Below, piece after piece: positions 36,569 to 47,557 of a stretch of 64,000 bases of DNA. Numbering within the stretch: the first letter of the stretch is position 1; the number at the start of each line of letters is the position of its first letter. Position numbers and translations under genes: made by a program. The notes beneath the pieces were generated by a model, which ran no database searches, was not told where the DNA came from, and saw only the letters and a list, made by a program, of their open reading frames with translations. This DNA is from Hordeum vulgare subsp. vulgare. Taxonomy: Eukaryota; Streptophyta; Magnoliopsida; Poales; Poaceae. The stretch covers positions 393,935,581-393,999,580 of the forward strand of contig NC_058518.1 of the NCBI RefSeq assembly GCF_904849725.1, given 5' to 3'.

Positions 36569-36586
36569 TCCCCGGAAACGGCGCCA
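36569..36586 (-). other. ATH primer-binding site (tRNA-Asp type)
   Basis: TCCCCGGAAACGGCGCCA has one mismatch to the plant tRNA-Asp 3' end and lies 11 nt from LTR2. It identifies LTR2 as the 5' LTR of the coding unit. Confidence 0.85.
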
Positions 36587-36597
36587 GAAAAGAGTGT

Positions 36598-38122
36598 TGA
36601 TGACCCACAAGTATAGGGGATCAATCGTAGTCCTTTCGATAAGTAAGAGTGTCGAACCCAACGAGGAGCAGAAGGATCTGACAAATGGTTTTCAGCAAGG
36701 TAATATCTACAAGCACTGAAATTATCGGTAACAAGTGATTGTATGGTGAGGTGATTCGTCGCAAGCAACAACTAACAAAAGTAGCATCGGTGCAGCAAAG
36801 TGGCCCAATCCCTTTTGTAGCAAGGGACAAGCCTGGACAAAGTCTTATAGGAGGAAAAACGCTCCCGAGGACACACGGGAATTTCTGTCATGCTAGTTTT
36901 CATCATGTTCATATGATTTGCGTTCGTTACTTTGATAGTTTGATATGTGGGTGGACCGGCGCTTGGGTACTGCCCTTACTTGGACAAGCATCCCACTTAT
37001 GATTAACCCCTCTCGCAAGCATCCGCAGGTACGAAAGAAGAATTAAGATAAAGTCTAACCATAGCATTAAACTAGTGCATCCAAATCAGCCCCTTACAAA
37101 GCAACGCATAAACTAGGGTTTAAGCTTCTGTCACTCTAGCAACCCATCATCTACTTACTACTACCCAATGCCTTCCTCTAAGCCGAAATAATGGTGAATT
37201 GTTATGTAGTCGACGTTCACATAACACCACTAGAGGAAAAACAATATACAACACATCAAAATAGCGAACGCATACCGAATTCACATGACTACTATTAGCA
37301 TGACTTATCGCATGTCCTCAAGAACAAACGTAACTACTCACAAAGCATAATCATGTTCAAGACCAGAGAGGTAATGAGTAGTATCAAGGATCTGAACATA
37401 AACTCTTCCACCAAATAATCCAACTAGCATCAACTACAAGGAGTAATTAACACTACTAGCAACCTTACAAGTACCAATCGGAGTTGTGAGACGGAGATTG
37501 GTTACAAGTGATGAACTAGGGTTTGGAGATGAGATGGTGCTGATGAAGATGTTGATGTTGAAGAGTCCCCTCCAATGAGAGGAGTGTTCGTGATGACGAT
37601 GGCGATGATTTCCCCCTCCGGGAGGGAAGTTTCGCCGGCAGGATCGTCCTGACGGAGCTCTAGATTAGTTCTGCTCAAGTTTCGCCTCATGGCGGCGGCG
37701 AATCCTCCGAAAAGCTCCCTTCTGATTTTTTTTCCGGACGAAACCCTTCATATAGCAAAAGATGAGCGCCGGAGGGGCAAACAGGGGGCCCACAAGCCCC
37801 CCAGGCCCGGCCAGGGGGTAGGCCGGGCCTGTCAGGCTTGTGGCCTCCAGGTGGTGCCCCTCTAGTACTCCTTTCGCCCAGTATTTTTTATATATTCCCA
37901 AAAAATTCCACGTTGATTTTCACGGACTTTGGAGTTGTGCAGAATAGGCATCTCAAACTTGCTCCTATTTCAGGCCAGAATTCAGCTGTCGACATTCTCC
38001 CTCTTCATGTAAACCTTGCAAAATAAGTGAGAAAAGGCATAAGTATTGTACCTCGAAGTGTAATAACAGCCCCAAAAGCAATAAATATCAACATGAAAGC
38101 ATGATGCAAAATGGACGTATCA
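36598..38122 (-). repeat. ATH LTR2 (middle LTR)
   Basis: It is 1525 bp. It has a primer site on one side (36569-36586) and a polypurine tract on the other (38123-38137), so it acts as 5' LTR of one unit and 3' LTR of the next, the signature of a tandem array. Confidence 0.9.
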
Positions 38123-39247
38123 ACTCCCCCAAGCTTAGACCTCGCTTGTCCTCAAGCGAAAGCCTAGCTCAATAAACATGACCACATGTTTAGGGAGAGA
38201 GGTGTCGACAAAACAAGATACGAACATGCAGGCATCATGATCAAGATTAGAACAACAATACAAACATATAACTCTCATGCTAAAGTGACAAATTCTTCAC
38301 GAAGTAAAGCATGAATAAAGAACCTTACCGAGAATCAACAACCGGTAGCCTTTGGTCATTGAAGCAATTGCAATTTATCACAACATCAGAAAGAGTCAAA
38401 TAAGAGCTTGTAAAGCAAATCCACATACTAAATCATCTTTTTGTTCTCTACAATTGCTACTACTCACGTGGTACTCATGAGATCAAAGTTTCAGCTGGAC
38501 ACAGAGAAAGATAGGGGCTTATAGTTTTGCCTCCCAACTGCTTACCTCAAGGGTAATGTCAACAATAATAATTCATGAATACGTACCTCCAAGTTGACAT
38601 ATGAATGTAGATCTTTCCCTAGCATATGACGTTAGCCAAGATAAGGGTGAAACAAGGAATTGGTGAAGATCACCATGACTCTTTCAAAGGCAAAAAGTAA
38701 AGGTACAAGATAGGCCCTTCGTAGAGGGAAGCAGAGGCTGTCATGCGCTTTTGAAGTTTGGATGTGTGTCCTCTTAGTGCGGAGGAATGTCACTTTATAT
38801 TGCCTCCTGTGATAAAGAACTTTATTATGCAGTCTGTCGCTTTTATGTCTTCCTCATCACAGGTTCGTACAAAGCTTATTTTACACACACTAATAGATCA
38901 TACATATTAGGGAGCATTTTTTATTGCTTGCACCAATGCCAACTTACTTGAGGGATCTTATTCAATCTATAGGTAGGTATGGTGGACACTCATGGCAAAA
39001 CTGGGTTGAAGGTTTGTGGATGCACAAGTAGTATCTCTACTTGGTGCGGGAGTTCTGGCAAATATGAGGTGGAAGCAATCGTCACATGCTAAGGGATCTC
39101 TAATCATATAACATTGTTCAGAACCAAGCAAACACAATTCATTATGTTGTCTTCCTTGTCCAACATCTACTTCTAGGCATGTAATGGTTTAGTGAGTGTT
39201 CACAATCATAGATGGTGTCAAGGATGATATATTTATATGTGAACCTC
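38123..39247 (-). other. Second copy of the ATH 3' internal region, to the NG4 insertion
   Basis: It is closely similar to 28611-29755. ACCTC at 39243-39247 is the left TSD of NG4. It is non-coding. Confidence 0.82.
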
Positions 39248-40794
39248 TCATACGTCTCCAACGTATCTATAATTTTTGATGGTTTCGTACTATTATCTTG
39301 TCAAACTTTGGATGTTTTGCATGCTTTTATATATTTTTTGGGACTAACTTATTAACTAAGTGCCAAGTGTGAGTTCCTGTTTTTTCCATGTTTTTGACCC
39401 CTTTCAGAGAAGATTTTGAAACGGAGTCCAAACGGAAGAAAATCCCTGAAAAGATTTTTTTTGGAACGGAAGAAGATCGTGGAACTTGGGAGCCAAGGAA
39501 GGAGAGCCCCAGGAGCCCCACAAGCCCCCACCCCGCGGCCAGGGGGGCCGCGCCATCCAGGCTTGTGGGCCCCCTGGACGTCCCCTGACCTAGGTCTTTC
39601 GCCTATATATTCCCATAAAATCCAGAAAAAATCAGGAGATCACCGCAATCGCTTTTCCGTCGCCGCAAGCTTCTGTCCCCGCAAGATCCCATCTGGGGCA
39701 CGTCCTGGTGCCCTGCCGGAGGGGGGATTCGGACACGGAGGGCTTCTTCATCAACACCATGACCTCTCCGATGATGCGTGAGTAGTTCGCCATAGACCTA
39801 CGGGTCCATAGCTAGTAACTAGATGGCTTCTTCTCTCTCTTGGATCTTCAATACAAAGTTCTCCATGATCTTCATGGAGATCTATCCGATGTAATCTTGT
39901 TTTGCGGTGTGTTTGTCGAGATCTGATGAATTGTGGATTTATGATCAGATTATCTATGAATCTTATTTGAGTTTCTTCTGATCTCTCTTATGCATGATTT
40001 CATATCCTTGTAATTCTCTTCGAGTTGTGGGTTTTGTCTGGCCAACTAGATCTATGATTCTTGCAATGGGAGAAGTGCTTGGTTTTGGGTTCATACCATG
40101 CGGTGACCTCACCCAGTGACAGAAGGGGTAGCGAGGCATGCATCATGTTGTTGCCATCAAGGATAAAAATATGGGGTTTTCATCATTGGTTTGAGATTAT
40201 CCCTCTATATCATGTCATCTTTCTTAAAGCGTTACTCTGTTCGTGATGAACTCAATACACTAGATGCATGCTGGATAGCGGTCGATGTGTGGAGTAATAG
40301 TAGTAGATGCAGAAAGTATCGGTCTACTTGTCTCGGACGTGATGCCTATATGCATAATCATTGCCTTAGATATCGTCATGACTTTGCGCGGTTCTATCAA
40401 TTGCTCGACAGTAATTTGTTCACCCACCGTGATACTTGCTATTTTGAGAGAAGCCTCTAGTGAACACTATGGCCCCCAGGGTCTACTCCACACCATATTT
40501 TCAGCCTTACACTTTTTACTCCGTTGCACTTTCCGCCTTCAGATCTCACTTTGCAAACAATCTCGAAGGGATTGACAACCCCTTTGAAGCGTTAGGTGCA
40601 AGCTTGCTTGTGTTTGCGCAGGTACTCTGGACTTGACGAGACCCTCCTTCTGGATAGGTACCTTGTTTCTCAAACTGAAGGAAATACTTACTGCTCCTGT
40701 GCTGCATCACCCTTTCCTCTTCAAGGGAAGAACCAACGCAAGCCCAACCTCTGTCAACGTGTCAATTTTTTGCGCTGTTGTCTGTGGGATAGCA
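39248..40794 (+). repeat. NG4 5' LTR
   Basis: It is 1547 bp. It begins TCATACGTCTCC where the partner has TGATACG, so the terminal TG dinucleotide has been mutated to TC. It ends ..GTGGGATAGCA. TATA-like CCTATATATTCCC lies at ~39602-39614. By eye there are about nine differences from the 3' LTR in the first ~130 bases. Confidence 0.9.
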
Positions 40795-40804
40795 GAAGAA
40801 TTTA

Positions 40805-40822
40805 TAGCATCGTTGCCTGGGA
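40805..40822 (+). other. NG4 primer-binding site, degenerate
   Basis: TAGCATCGTTGCCTGGGA has four mismatches to TGGCGCCGTTGCCGGGGA, the tRNA-Asp complement, and lies 10 nt after the 5' LTR. Confidence 0.7.
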
Positions 40823-41007
40823 GGAAGATCAAGTCAAAAACTCATCCAAGTAGGTGTTGCAAATTCATCTCTTGCATTTACTTTGTTTTCCAGTTGCCTC
40901 CCGTTTTCCTCTCCCCCACTTCCCCAATTTGCCTTTTTCGTTCGCCTTTTCGTTCGCCCTTTTCTCTCGCTTGCTTTCTGCTCGTCTGTGTGGGATAGTC
41001 TATCCTG

Positions 41008-41709
41008 ATGGCTAGATCCACCACTTCGAACAATACTCCCGAGAGCGAAGTTCTCAATTTCAAACAAATTGAGGGAGAAAACTTAAAGGACGCTCGGTAT
41101 AGGATTTGCAATGCTCAGAGTAGATCTACTCATAAGCAATCCACTATCGTCTTGCTTCACAGCTTTTATGTGGGTGTTTCTCCTTGGAATAGGTATATTC
41201 TTGACACCATCGTAGGTGGAAATTGCTTGGGTAGCCATACCGTTGATTCTTACGGAGCTGTGATAAATTTGGTAGGCTCACCCCCACTCATGGTTAATGG
41301 AACAACCTTAACTCTGGAACATGTGATGCGTAGGCTGGACGCTATTGAAAATAAAGTTGCTACGATTCAACTCATTGAGAATTTGGATAAAAAGATCCAC
41401 AATCAAATCACTCAGTACGGACCCAAGGTGGGAATGGTTTTGAAAAATTTAAAGGAGAAGGAACCCACAGTTAACGAAAAGCTAGGTCATGATTCCGCTA
41501 GGATTGGCAAACTAGAGGATGTTATAACCAACTTGGGTTCCGCTTTTGCCGCTGTGCAGAACACTCCAAATTTTGCCCACAATAAAATCACCAAGTCTGT
41601 ATTTGTTCCTAAAAGTAGTGGTGAATCATCCAGCAAGAAATATGAAAACCTCAATATGATAAGTGATCACGCCACTTATGGTTTGAGCACCAACGACGAC
41701 GATACGTGA
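41008..41709 (+). CDS. Intact gag-like ORF of NG4 (233 aa)
   Basis: It starts MARSTTSNNTPESEVLNF and ends STNDDDT. It has the same architecture as the NG3 ORF: a short acidic N-terminus; a Retrotrans_gag-like half domain (ENLKDARYRICNAQ, LLHSFYVGVSPWNR, LDTIVGGNCLG, VINLVGSPP) at residues ~25-95; a predicted coiled coil around residues 105-150; a conserved RIGKLEDVITNLGSAFAAVQ; and a Ser/Lys-rich tail. It carries four extra residues (KLGH) relative to NG3. The frame is intact in both copies although they are diverged. No enzymatic domain, zinc knuckle or nuclear signal is evident. I infer a structural protein used with enzymes of an autonomous gypsy element; the partner is not identified. Confidence 0.75.
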   Translation: MARSTTSNNTPESEVLNFKQIEGENLKDARYRICNAQSRSTHKQSTIVLLHSFYVGVSPWNRYILDTIVGGNCLGSHTVDSYGAVINLVGSPPLMVNGTTLTLEHVMRRLDAIENKVATIQLIENLDKKIHNQITQYGPKVGMVLKNLKEKEPTVNEKLGHDSARIGKLEDVITNLGSAFAAVQNTPNFAHNKITKSVFVPKSSGESSSKKYENLNMISDHATYGLSTNDDDT

Positions 41710-41723
41710 TTCTATCGCTTCTA

Positions 41724-41772
41724 TGCCTAGCTAAGGGCGTTAAACAATAGCGCTTGTTGGGAGGCAACCCAA
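41724..41772 (+). other. Conserved post-ORF block with hairpin, NG4 copy
   Basis: It begins 15 nt after the gag-like stop codon. CTAGCTAAGGGCGTTAAAC is followed by GCGCTTGTTGGGAGGCAACC; TTGGG and CCCAA at 41757-41772 can pair around AGGCAA. Confidence 0.72.
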
Positions 41773-44366
41773 TGAATTTATCTTTTTTCTTTCTGTTTTG
41801 TTGTGTCCACACCATCACAATTCTGTTGTTATTGTGTTTTTTGTGTTTGAGCCAAGCAAAGCCTTTATGACTAGTCTTGGTAATGGTGGTTTGATCTTGA
41901 TGGAAAAAGACAGAAACTTTTCGCTCACAAGATGATTTTTCATTTTTATTCAGAAAGCGATTTTGAGTTGATTCTTTTTTCTGCTGACTGCTATGATTTT
42001 TGTCTAGGCCGTCGTAATTTTTCAGATTTTTTGAGGTACCAGAAGTATACGAAGTATACAAATTCCTACAGACTGGTCTGTTTTTGACAGATTCTGTTTT
42101 TGTTGAGTTGGTTGCTTGTTTTGATGAAACTATGGTTAGTATCAGGGGGGTACTAGCCATGGGAAAGTGAGAATACATTAGCCCATCATCAATATAGATA
42201 GAATTAAAGCTTGCTACAGTACCAAAAGAAGTGGTAGTTTGTTTTTCTTGTACTAATGTTATCACAAGTTTCTGTTTAAGTTTTGTGTTGTGAAGTTTTC
42301 AAGTTTTGGGTGATGTTCTCATGGACAAAGAGATAAGGAGTGGAAAGAGCTCAAGCTTGGGGATTCCCAAGGCATCCCAAGCCAAATTCAAGGACACCAA
42401 AAAGCCTAAGCTTGGGGATGCCCCGGGAAGGCATCCCCTCTTTCATCTTCAATCCATCGGTAACATTACTTGGAGCTATATTTTTATTCACCACATGATA
42501 TGTGTTTTGCTTGGAGCGTCTTGTATCTTAGGAGTCTTTTCTTTTTGTTGTGTCACAATCATCCTTGCTGCACACCTTTTTTAGAGAGATACATGCACTC
42601 ATCGTGATTTTGCTAGAATGCTCATAGTGCTTCACTTATATCTTTTGAGCTAGATACTTTTGCTCTTGTGCTTCACTTATATCTTTAGAGCACGGCGGTG
42701 CGTGATTTGGTAGTTGGCTTAAGCTATGAAAGTAGTACCAAATGTGATAGGTACCCAAAGAGGATGAAAAAACCTCCATCTTCATGTGCATTGAGTAGAA
42801 AGAGAAGTTTCGATTCCTCTCAATTAGTTTTGAGACGTGGATTCGGTAATATTGAGAGTTATGTTAGTAGGGTGTTGTGAATCTAGATATACGTGTGTTG
42901 AAGTTAGTGATTCCCGTAGCATGCACGTATGGTGAACCGCTATGTTAGGAAGTCGGAGCATAATTGATCTATTGATTGTCATCCTTTGTGTTGAGGTCGG
43001 GATCACGCGATGGTTTACACCTACCAACCCTTCCCCTCTGAGTATGCGTTTAGCACTTTGTTTTGATTACGAATAAAAACTTTCGCAATAAGTATGTGAG
43101 TTCTTCATGACTAATGTGAGCCCATGGTATAGATGCACTTTCATCTTCCAGCATTGCTAGCCTCTCTAGTGCCGCGCAATTCTCGCCAGTGCACAAACCC
43201 ACCAAATTCCTTCCTCAAAACAGCCACCATACCTACCTACTATGGCATTTCCATAGCCATTCCGAGATATATTGCCATGCAACTCCCACCGTTCCATCTC
43301 ATGACTTGTGTCGTCATTCTCATATTGCCATTGCATGATCGTAAGATAGCTAGTGAGATGTTTCAACGTCATACGCCATGCTAGATCGTTGCACATCCCG
43401 GTACACTACCGCAGGCATTTCCTATGGAGTCATCATCATTGTGATCTTTGAGCTATGAGTAAATAAAAGTGTGATGATCATCATTATTAGAGCATTGTCC
43501 CATGTGAGGAAAAAAAAGAGGCCAAAGAGCCCAAAAACAAAAAAAAGAGAAAAAAAAGAGAGGCCTAAGAGCCCAAATAAAAAAGAGATAAAAAGAGAGA
43601 AGAGACAATGCTACTATCTTTTTCCACACTTGTGCTCCATGTTAGTACCATGTTCTTCATGATTGAGAGCTTCTTGCTTTGTCACTACCATATGCTAGTG
43701 GGAATCTTCGTTTTTAAACTTGGCTTGTATATTCCAATGACGGGCTTCCTCAAAATTACCCTAGGTCTTCGTGAGCAAGCAAGTTGGATGCACACCCACT
43801 AGTTTTCCTCTTGAGCTTTCACATACTTATAGCTCTAGTGCATCCTTTGTATGGCAATCCCTACTCATTCACATTGATATCTATTAATGGGAATCTCCAT
43901 AGCCTATTGATACGCCGAGTCAGTGTGACCATCTCCTCCTTTTTGTCTCACAACCACCACCACACTCTATCCCACCTATAGTGCTATATCCATGGCTCGC
44001 GCTCATGTATTGCGTGATAGTTATAAAAGGTTTGAGAAAGTAAGAGTGCGAAAACAATTACTTGGCCAATTCCGGGGTTGTGCATGATTTACATTAGTTG
44101 TGTGAGGATGATGGAGCATGGCCAGACTATATGATTTTGTTGGGATAACTTTCTTTGGCCTTGTTATTTTAAAAGTTCAGCATTACTTTGCTAGTTTGCT
44201 TGAAGTATTACTGTTTTCATGTCAATAGCAAACTATTGTTTTGAATCTTATGGATCTGAACATTCATGTGACGTGAAAGAAGTTGCAAAGGACAACTATG
44301 CTAGGTAGCATTCCACATCAAAAATTCATTCTTTATCAGTTCCCTACTCGAGGACGAGCAGGAGTT
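41773..44366 (+). other. NG4 non-coding internal region with internal polypurine-like motifs
   Basis: It is non-coding on both strands by cross-copy comparison. AAGCTTGGGGATTC (42353-42366) and AAGCTTGGGGATGC (42408-42421) repeat the 14-base core of the true polypurine tract at 44367-44380. A purine-rich low-complexity block lies at ~43505-43600. Frames such as 41651-42265 on the minus strand are not kept in the other NG copies. Confidence 0.65.
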
Positions 44367-44381
44367 AAGCTTGGGGATGCT
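44367..44381 (+). other. NG4 polypurine tract
   Basis: AAGCTTGGGGATGCT lies immediately before the 3' LTR start TGATACG at 44382. Confidence 0.82.
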
Positions 44382-45927
44382 TGATACGTCTCCAACGTAT
44401 CTATAATTTTTGATGGTTTCATGCTATTATCTTGTCAAACTTTGGATGTTTTGCATGCCTTTCATATATTTTTTGGGACTAACTTATTAACTCAGTGCCA
44501 AGTGCCAATTCCTGTTTTTTCCATGTTTTTGACCCCTTTCAGAGGAGATTTTGAAACGGAGTCCAAACGGAAGAAAATCCACGAAAAGATTTTTTTTGGA
44601 ATGGAAGAAGATCGAGGAACTTGGGAGCCAAGGCAGGGGAGCCCCACGGGCCCCACAAGCCCTTACCCCGCGGCCAGGGGGGCGTGCCATCCAGGCTTGT
44701 TGCCCCCCTGGACGTCCCCTGACCTAGGTCTTTCGCCTATATATTCCCATAAAATCCAGAAAAAATCAGGAGATCATCGCAATCGCTTTTCCGCCGCCGC
44801 AAGATTCTCTCTCCGCAAGATCCCATCTGGGGCACGTCCTGGTGCCCTGCCGGAGGGGGGATTCGGACATGGAGGACTTCTTCATCAACACCATGACCTC
44901 TCCGATGATGCGTGAGTAGTTCACCATAGACCTACGGGTCCATAGCTAGTAACTAGATGGCTTCTTCTCTCTCTTGGATCTTCAGTACAAAGTTCTCCAT
45001 GATCTTCATGGAGATCTATCCGATGTAATCTTCTTTTGTGGTGTGTTTGTCGAGATCTGATGAATTGTGGATTTATGATCAGATTATCTATGAATCTTAT
45101 TTGAGTTTCTTCTGATCTCTCTTATGCATGATTTCATATCCTTGTAATTCTCTTCGAGTTGTGGGTTTTGTCTGGCAACTAGGTCTATGATTCTTGCAAT
45201 GGGAGAAGTGCTTGGTTTTGGGTTCATACCGTGCGGTGACCTCACCCAGTGACAGAAGGGGTAGCGAGACACACATCGTGTTGTTGCCATCAAGGGTAAA
45301 AAGATGGGGTTTTGATCATTGGTTTGAGATTATCCCTATACATCATGTCATCTTGCTTAAAGTGTTAGTCTCATCGTCATGAACTCAATACACTAGATGC
45401 ATGCTGGATAGCGGTCGATGTGTGGAGTAATAGTAGTAGATGCAGAAAGTATCGGTCGACTTGTCTCGGACGTGATGCCTATATGCATAATCATTGCCTT
45501 AGATATCGTCATGACTTTGCGCGGTTCTATCAATTGCTCGACAGTAATTTGTTCACCCACCGTGATAATTGCTATTTTGAGAGAAGCCTCTAGTGAACAC
45601 TATGGCCCCCAGGGTCTACTTCACACCATATTTTCAGCCTCACACTTTTTACTCCATTGCACTTTCCGCCTTTAGATCTCACTTTGCAAAAAATCTTGAA
45701 GGGATTGACAACCCCTTTGAAGCGTTGGGTGCAAGCTTGCTTGTGTTTGCGCAGGTACTCTAGACTTGACGAGACCCTCCTTCTGGATCGATACATGGTT
45801 TCTCAAACTGAGGGAAATACTTACTGCTCGTGTGCTGCATCTCCCTTTCCTCTTCAAGGGTTGAACCAACGCAAGCCCAGCCTCTGTCAACATGTCAATT
45901 TCTGGCGCTGTTGTCTGTGGGATAGCA
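44382..45927 (+). repeat. NG4 3' LTR
   Basis: It is 1546 bp, TGATACGTCTCC.. to ..GTGGGATAGCA, followed by TSD ACCTC. Just inside its end is TGGCGCTGTTGTCTGTGG (45903-45920), a degenerate primer-site copy. TATA-like CCTATATATTCCC lies at ~44737-44749. Confidence 0.9.
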
Positions 45928-46033
45928 ACCTCTCCTTCTTTATCACTTCCTATTAATTGCAACAATGACCAAGGTCCACGTTTGTCTACCCTCAACAAGT
46001 TTCAATCATCATCATTTTTACATGTGAAGGCAT
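45928..46033 (-). other. ATH internal stub between NG4 and LTR3
   Basis: It continues the ATH 3' internal sequence after NG4 and meets LTR3 directly, with no primer site, showing that the primer site, gag and pol of this unit were deleted. Confidence 0.75.
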
Positions 46034-47557
46034 TGATGACCCACAAGTATAAGGGATCAATCGTAGTCCTTTTGATAAGTAAGAGTGTCGAACCCAACGA
46101 GGAGCAGAAGGATCTGACAAGTGGTTTTCAGCAAGGTAAATTCTGCAAGCACTGAAATTGTCGGTAACAAGTGATTGTTTGGTGAGATGATTCGTAGCAA
46201 GCAACAAGTAACAAAAGTAACAACGGTGCAGCAAGGTGGCTCAATCCCTTTTGTAGCAAGGGACAAGCCTGGACAAATTCTTATAGGAAGAAAAACGCCC
46301 CCGAGGACACACAGGAATTTCTGTCATGCTAGTTTTCATCATGTTCATATGATTCACGTTCGTTATTTTGATAGTTTGATATGTGGGTGGACCAGCGCTT
46401 GGGTACTACCCTTACTTGGACAAGCATCCCACTTATGATTAACCCCTGTCGCAAGCATCTGCAACTACGAAAGAAGAATTAAGACAAAGTCTAACCATAA
46501 CATTAAACTAGTGGATCCAAATCAGCCCCTTACGAAGGAACTCATAAACTAGGGTTTAAGCTTCTGTCACTCTAGCAACCCATTATATACTTACTACTTC
46601 CCAATGCCTTCCTCTAGGACCAAATAATGGTGAAGTGTTATGTAGTTGACATTCATATAACACCACTAGAGGAAAAATAACATACAACATATCAAATTAC
46701 CGAACGAATACCAAATTCACATGACTACTATTAGCATGACTTATCCCATGTCCTCAGGAACAAAAGTAACTACTCACAAAGCATAATCATATTCATGACC
46801 AGAGAGGTAATGAGTAGCATCAAGGATCTGAACATAAACTCTTCCACCAAGTAATCCAACTAGCATCAACTACAAAGAGTAATCAACACTACTAGCAACC
46901 TTACAAGTACCAATCGGAGTCGCGAGACGGAGATTGATTACAAGTGATGAACTAGGGTTTGGAGATGAGATGGTGCTGATGAAGATGTTGATGGTGATGA
47001 GTCCCCTCCGATGAGAGGAGTGCTGGTGATGACGATGGCGACGATTTCCCCCTCCGAGAGGGAAGTTTCCCGGTAGGATCGTCCTGCCGGAGCTCTAGAT
47101 TGGTTCTGCTCAAGTTCCACCTTGTGGCGGCGGCGAATCCTCCGAAAAGATCCCTTCTGATTTTTTTCTAGACGAAACCCTTCATATAGCAAAATATAAG
47201 CGCCGGAGGGGCAATAGGGGTCCACAAGCCCCCCCAGGCCCGGCCGGGGGGGTAGGCGGGGCCTGGCAGGCTTGTGGCCTCCAAGTGGCGCCTCTTTGGT
47301 ACTTATTTCGCCTAGTATTTTTTATATATTCCCAAAAAGTTCCACGTTGATTTTCACAGCTTTTGGAATTGCGCAGATTAGGCATCTCAAACTTGCTCCT
47401 TTTTCAAGCCAGAATTCCAGCTGCCGACATTCTCCCTCTTCATGTAAACCTTGCAAAATAAGAGAGAAAAGGCATTAGTATTGTACCCCGAAGTGTAATA
47501 ACATCCCAAAAAGCAATAAATATTAACATGAAAGCATGATGCAAAATGGATGTATCA
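46034..47557 (-). repeat. ATH LTR3 (outermost 5' LTR)
   Basis: It is 1524 bp, TGATGACCC.. to ..GGATGTATCA, followed by TSD AGCAC at 47558-47562. Confidence 0.9.

Larger units (their letters stand above)
39248..45927 (+). mobile_element. NG4: complete non-autonomous gypsy-like element inside ATH
   Basis: It is 6680 bp with perfect TSDs ACCTC (39243-39247 and 45928-45932). LTRs are 39248-40794 and 44382-45927, primer site 40805-40822, gag-like ORF 41008-41709, hairpin block, ~2.6 kb of non-coding DNA and a polypurine tract. It is the only NG copy on the plus strand and the innermost element of the window. The uninterrupted target (GAACCTATCCTTCTTTATC) is seen in the other ATH internal copy at ~29752-29770. 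Confidence 0.92.
27079..47557 (-). mobile_element. ATH: Athila-like gypsy retrotransposon in a three-LTR tandem
   Basis: Outer perfect TSDs AGCAC lie at 27074-27078 and 47558-47562; the empty site GGAGCACGTCAAG is at 54978-54990 in the SUK 3' LTR. Minus-strand order: LTR3 (46034-47557), 3' internal stub (with NG4 inside), LTR2 (36598-38122), primer site, gag-pol pseudogene, a small coiled-coil ORF, partial LTR (29764-30705), 3' internal region, LTR1 (27079-28610). The pol order RT-RNaseH-integrase marks it as Ty3/gypsy; the tRNA-Asp primer site and the extra ORF after integrase suggest the Athila side of that superfamily. Confidence 0.88.

Noticed and set aside
41651..42265. 204-codon minus-strand ORF overlapping the end of NG4 gag
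   Set aside because: It runs antisense over the hairpin block and non-coding region; the corresponding frames in NG1, NG2 and NG3 are broken into short pieces.
36598..47557. Alternative that LTR2-LTR3 is a separate ATH insertion
   Set aside because: No TSD flanks LTR2 internally, whereas AGCAC flanks LTR1 and LTR3 exactly, so one insertion with a tandem structure fits better.
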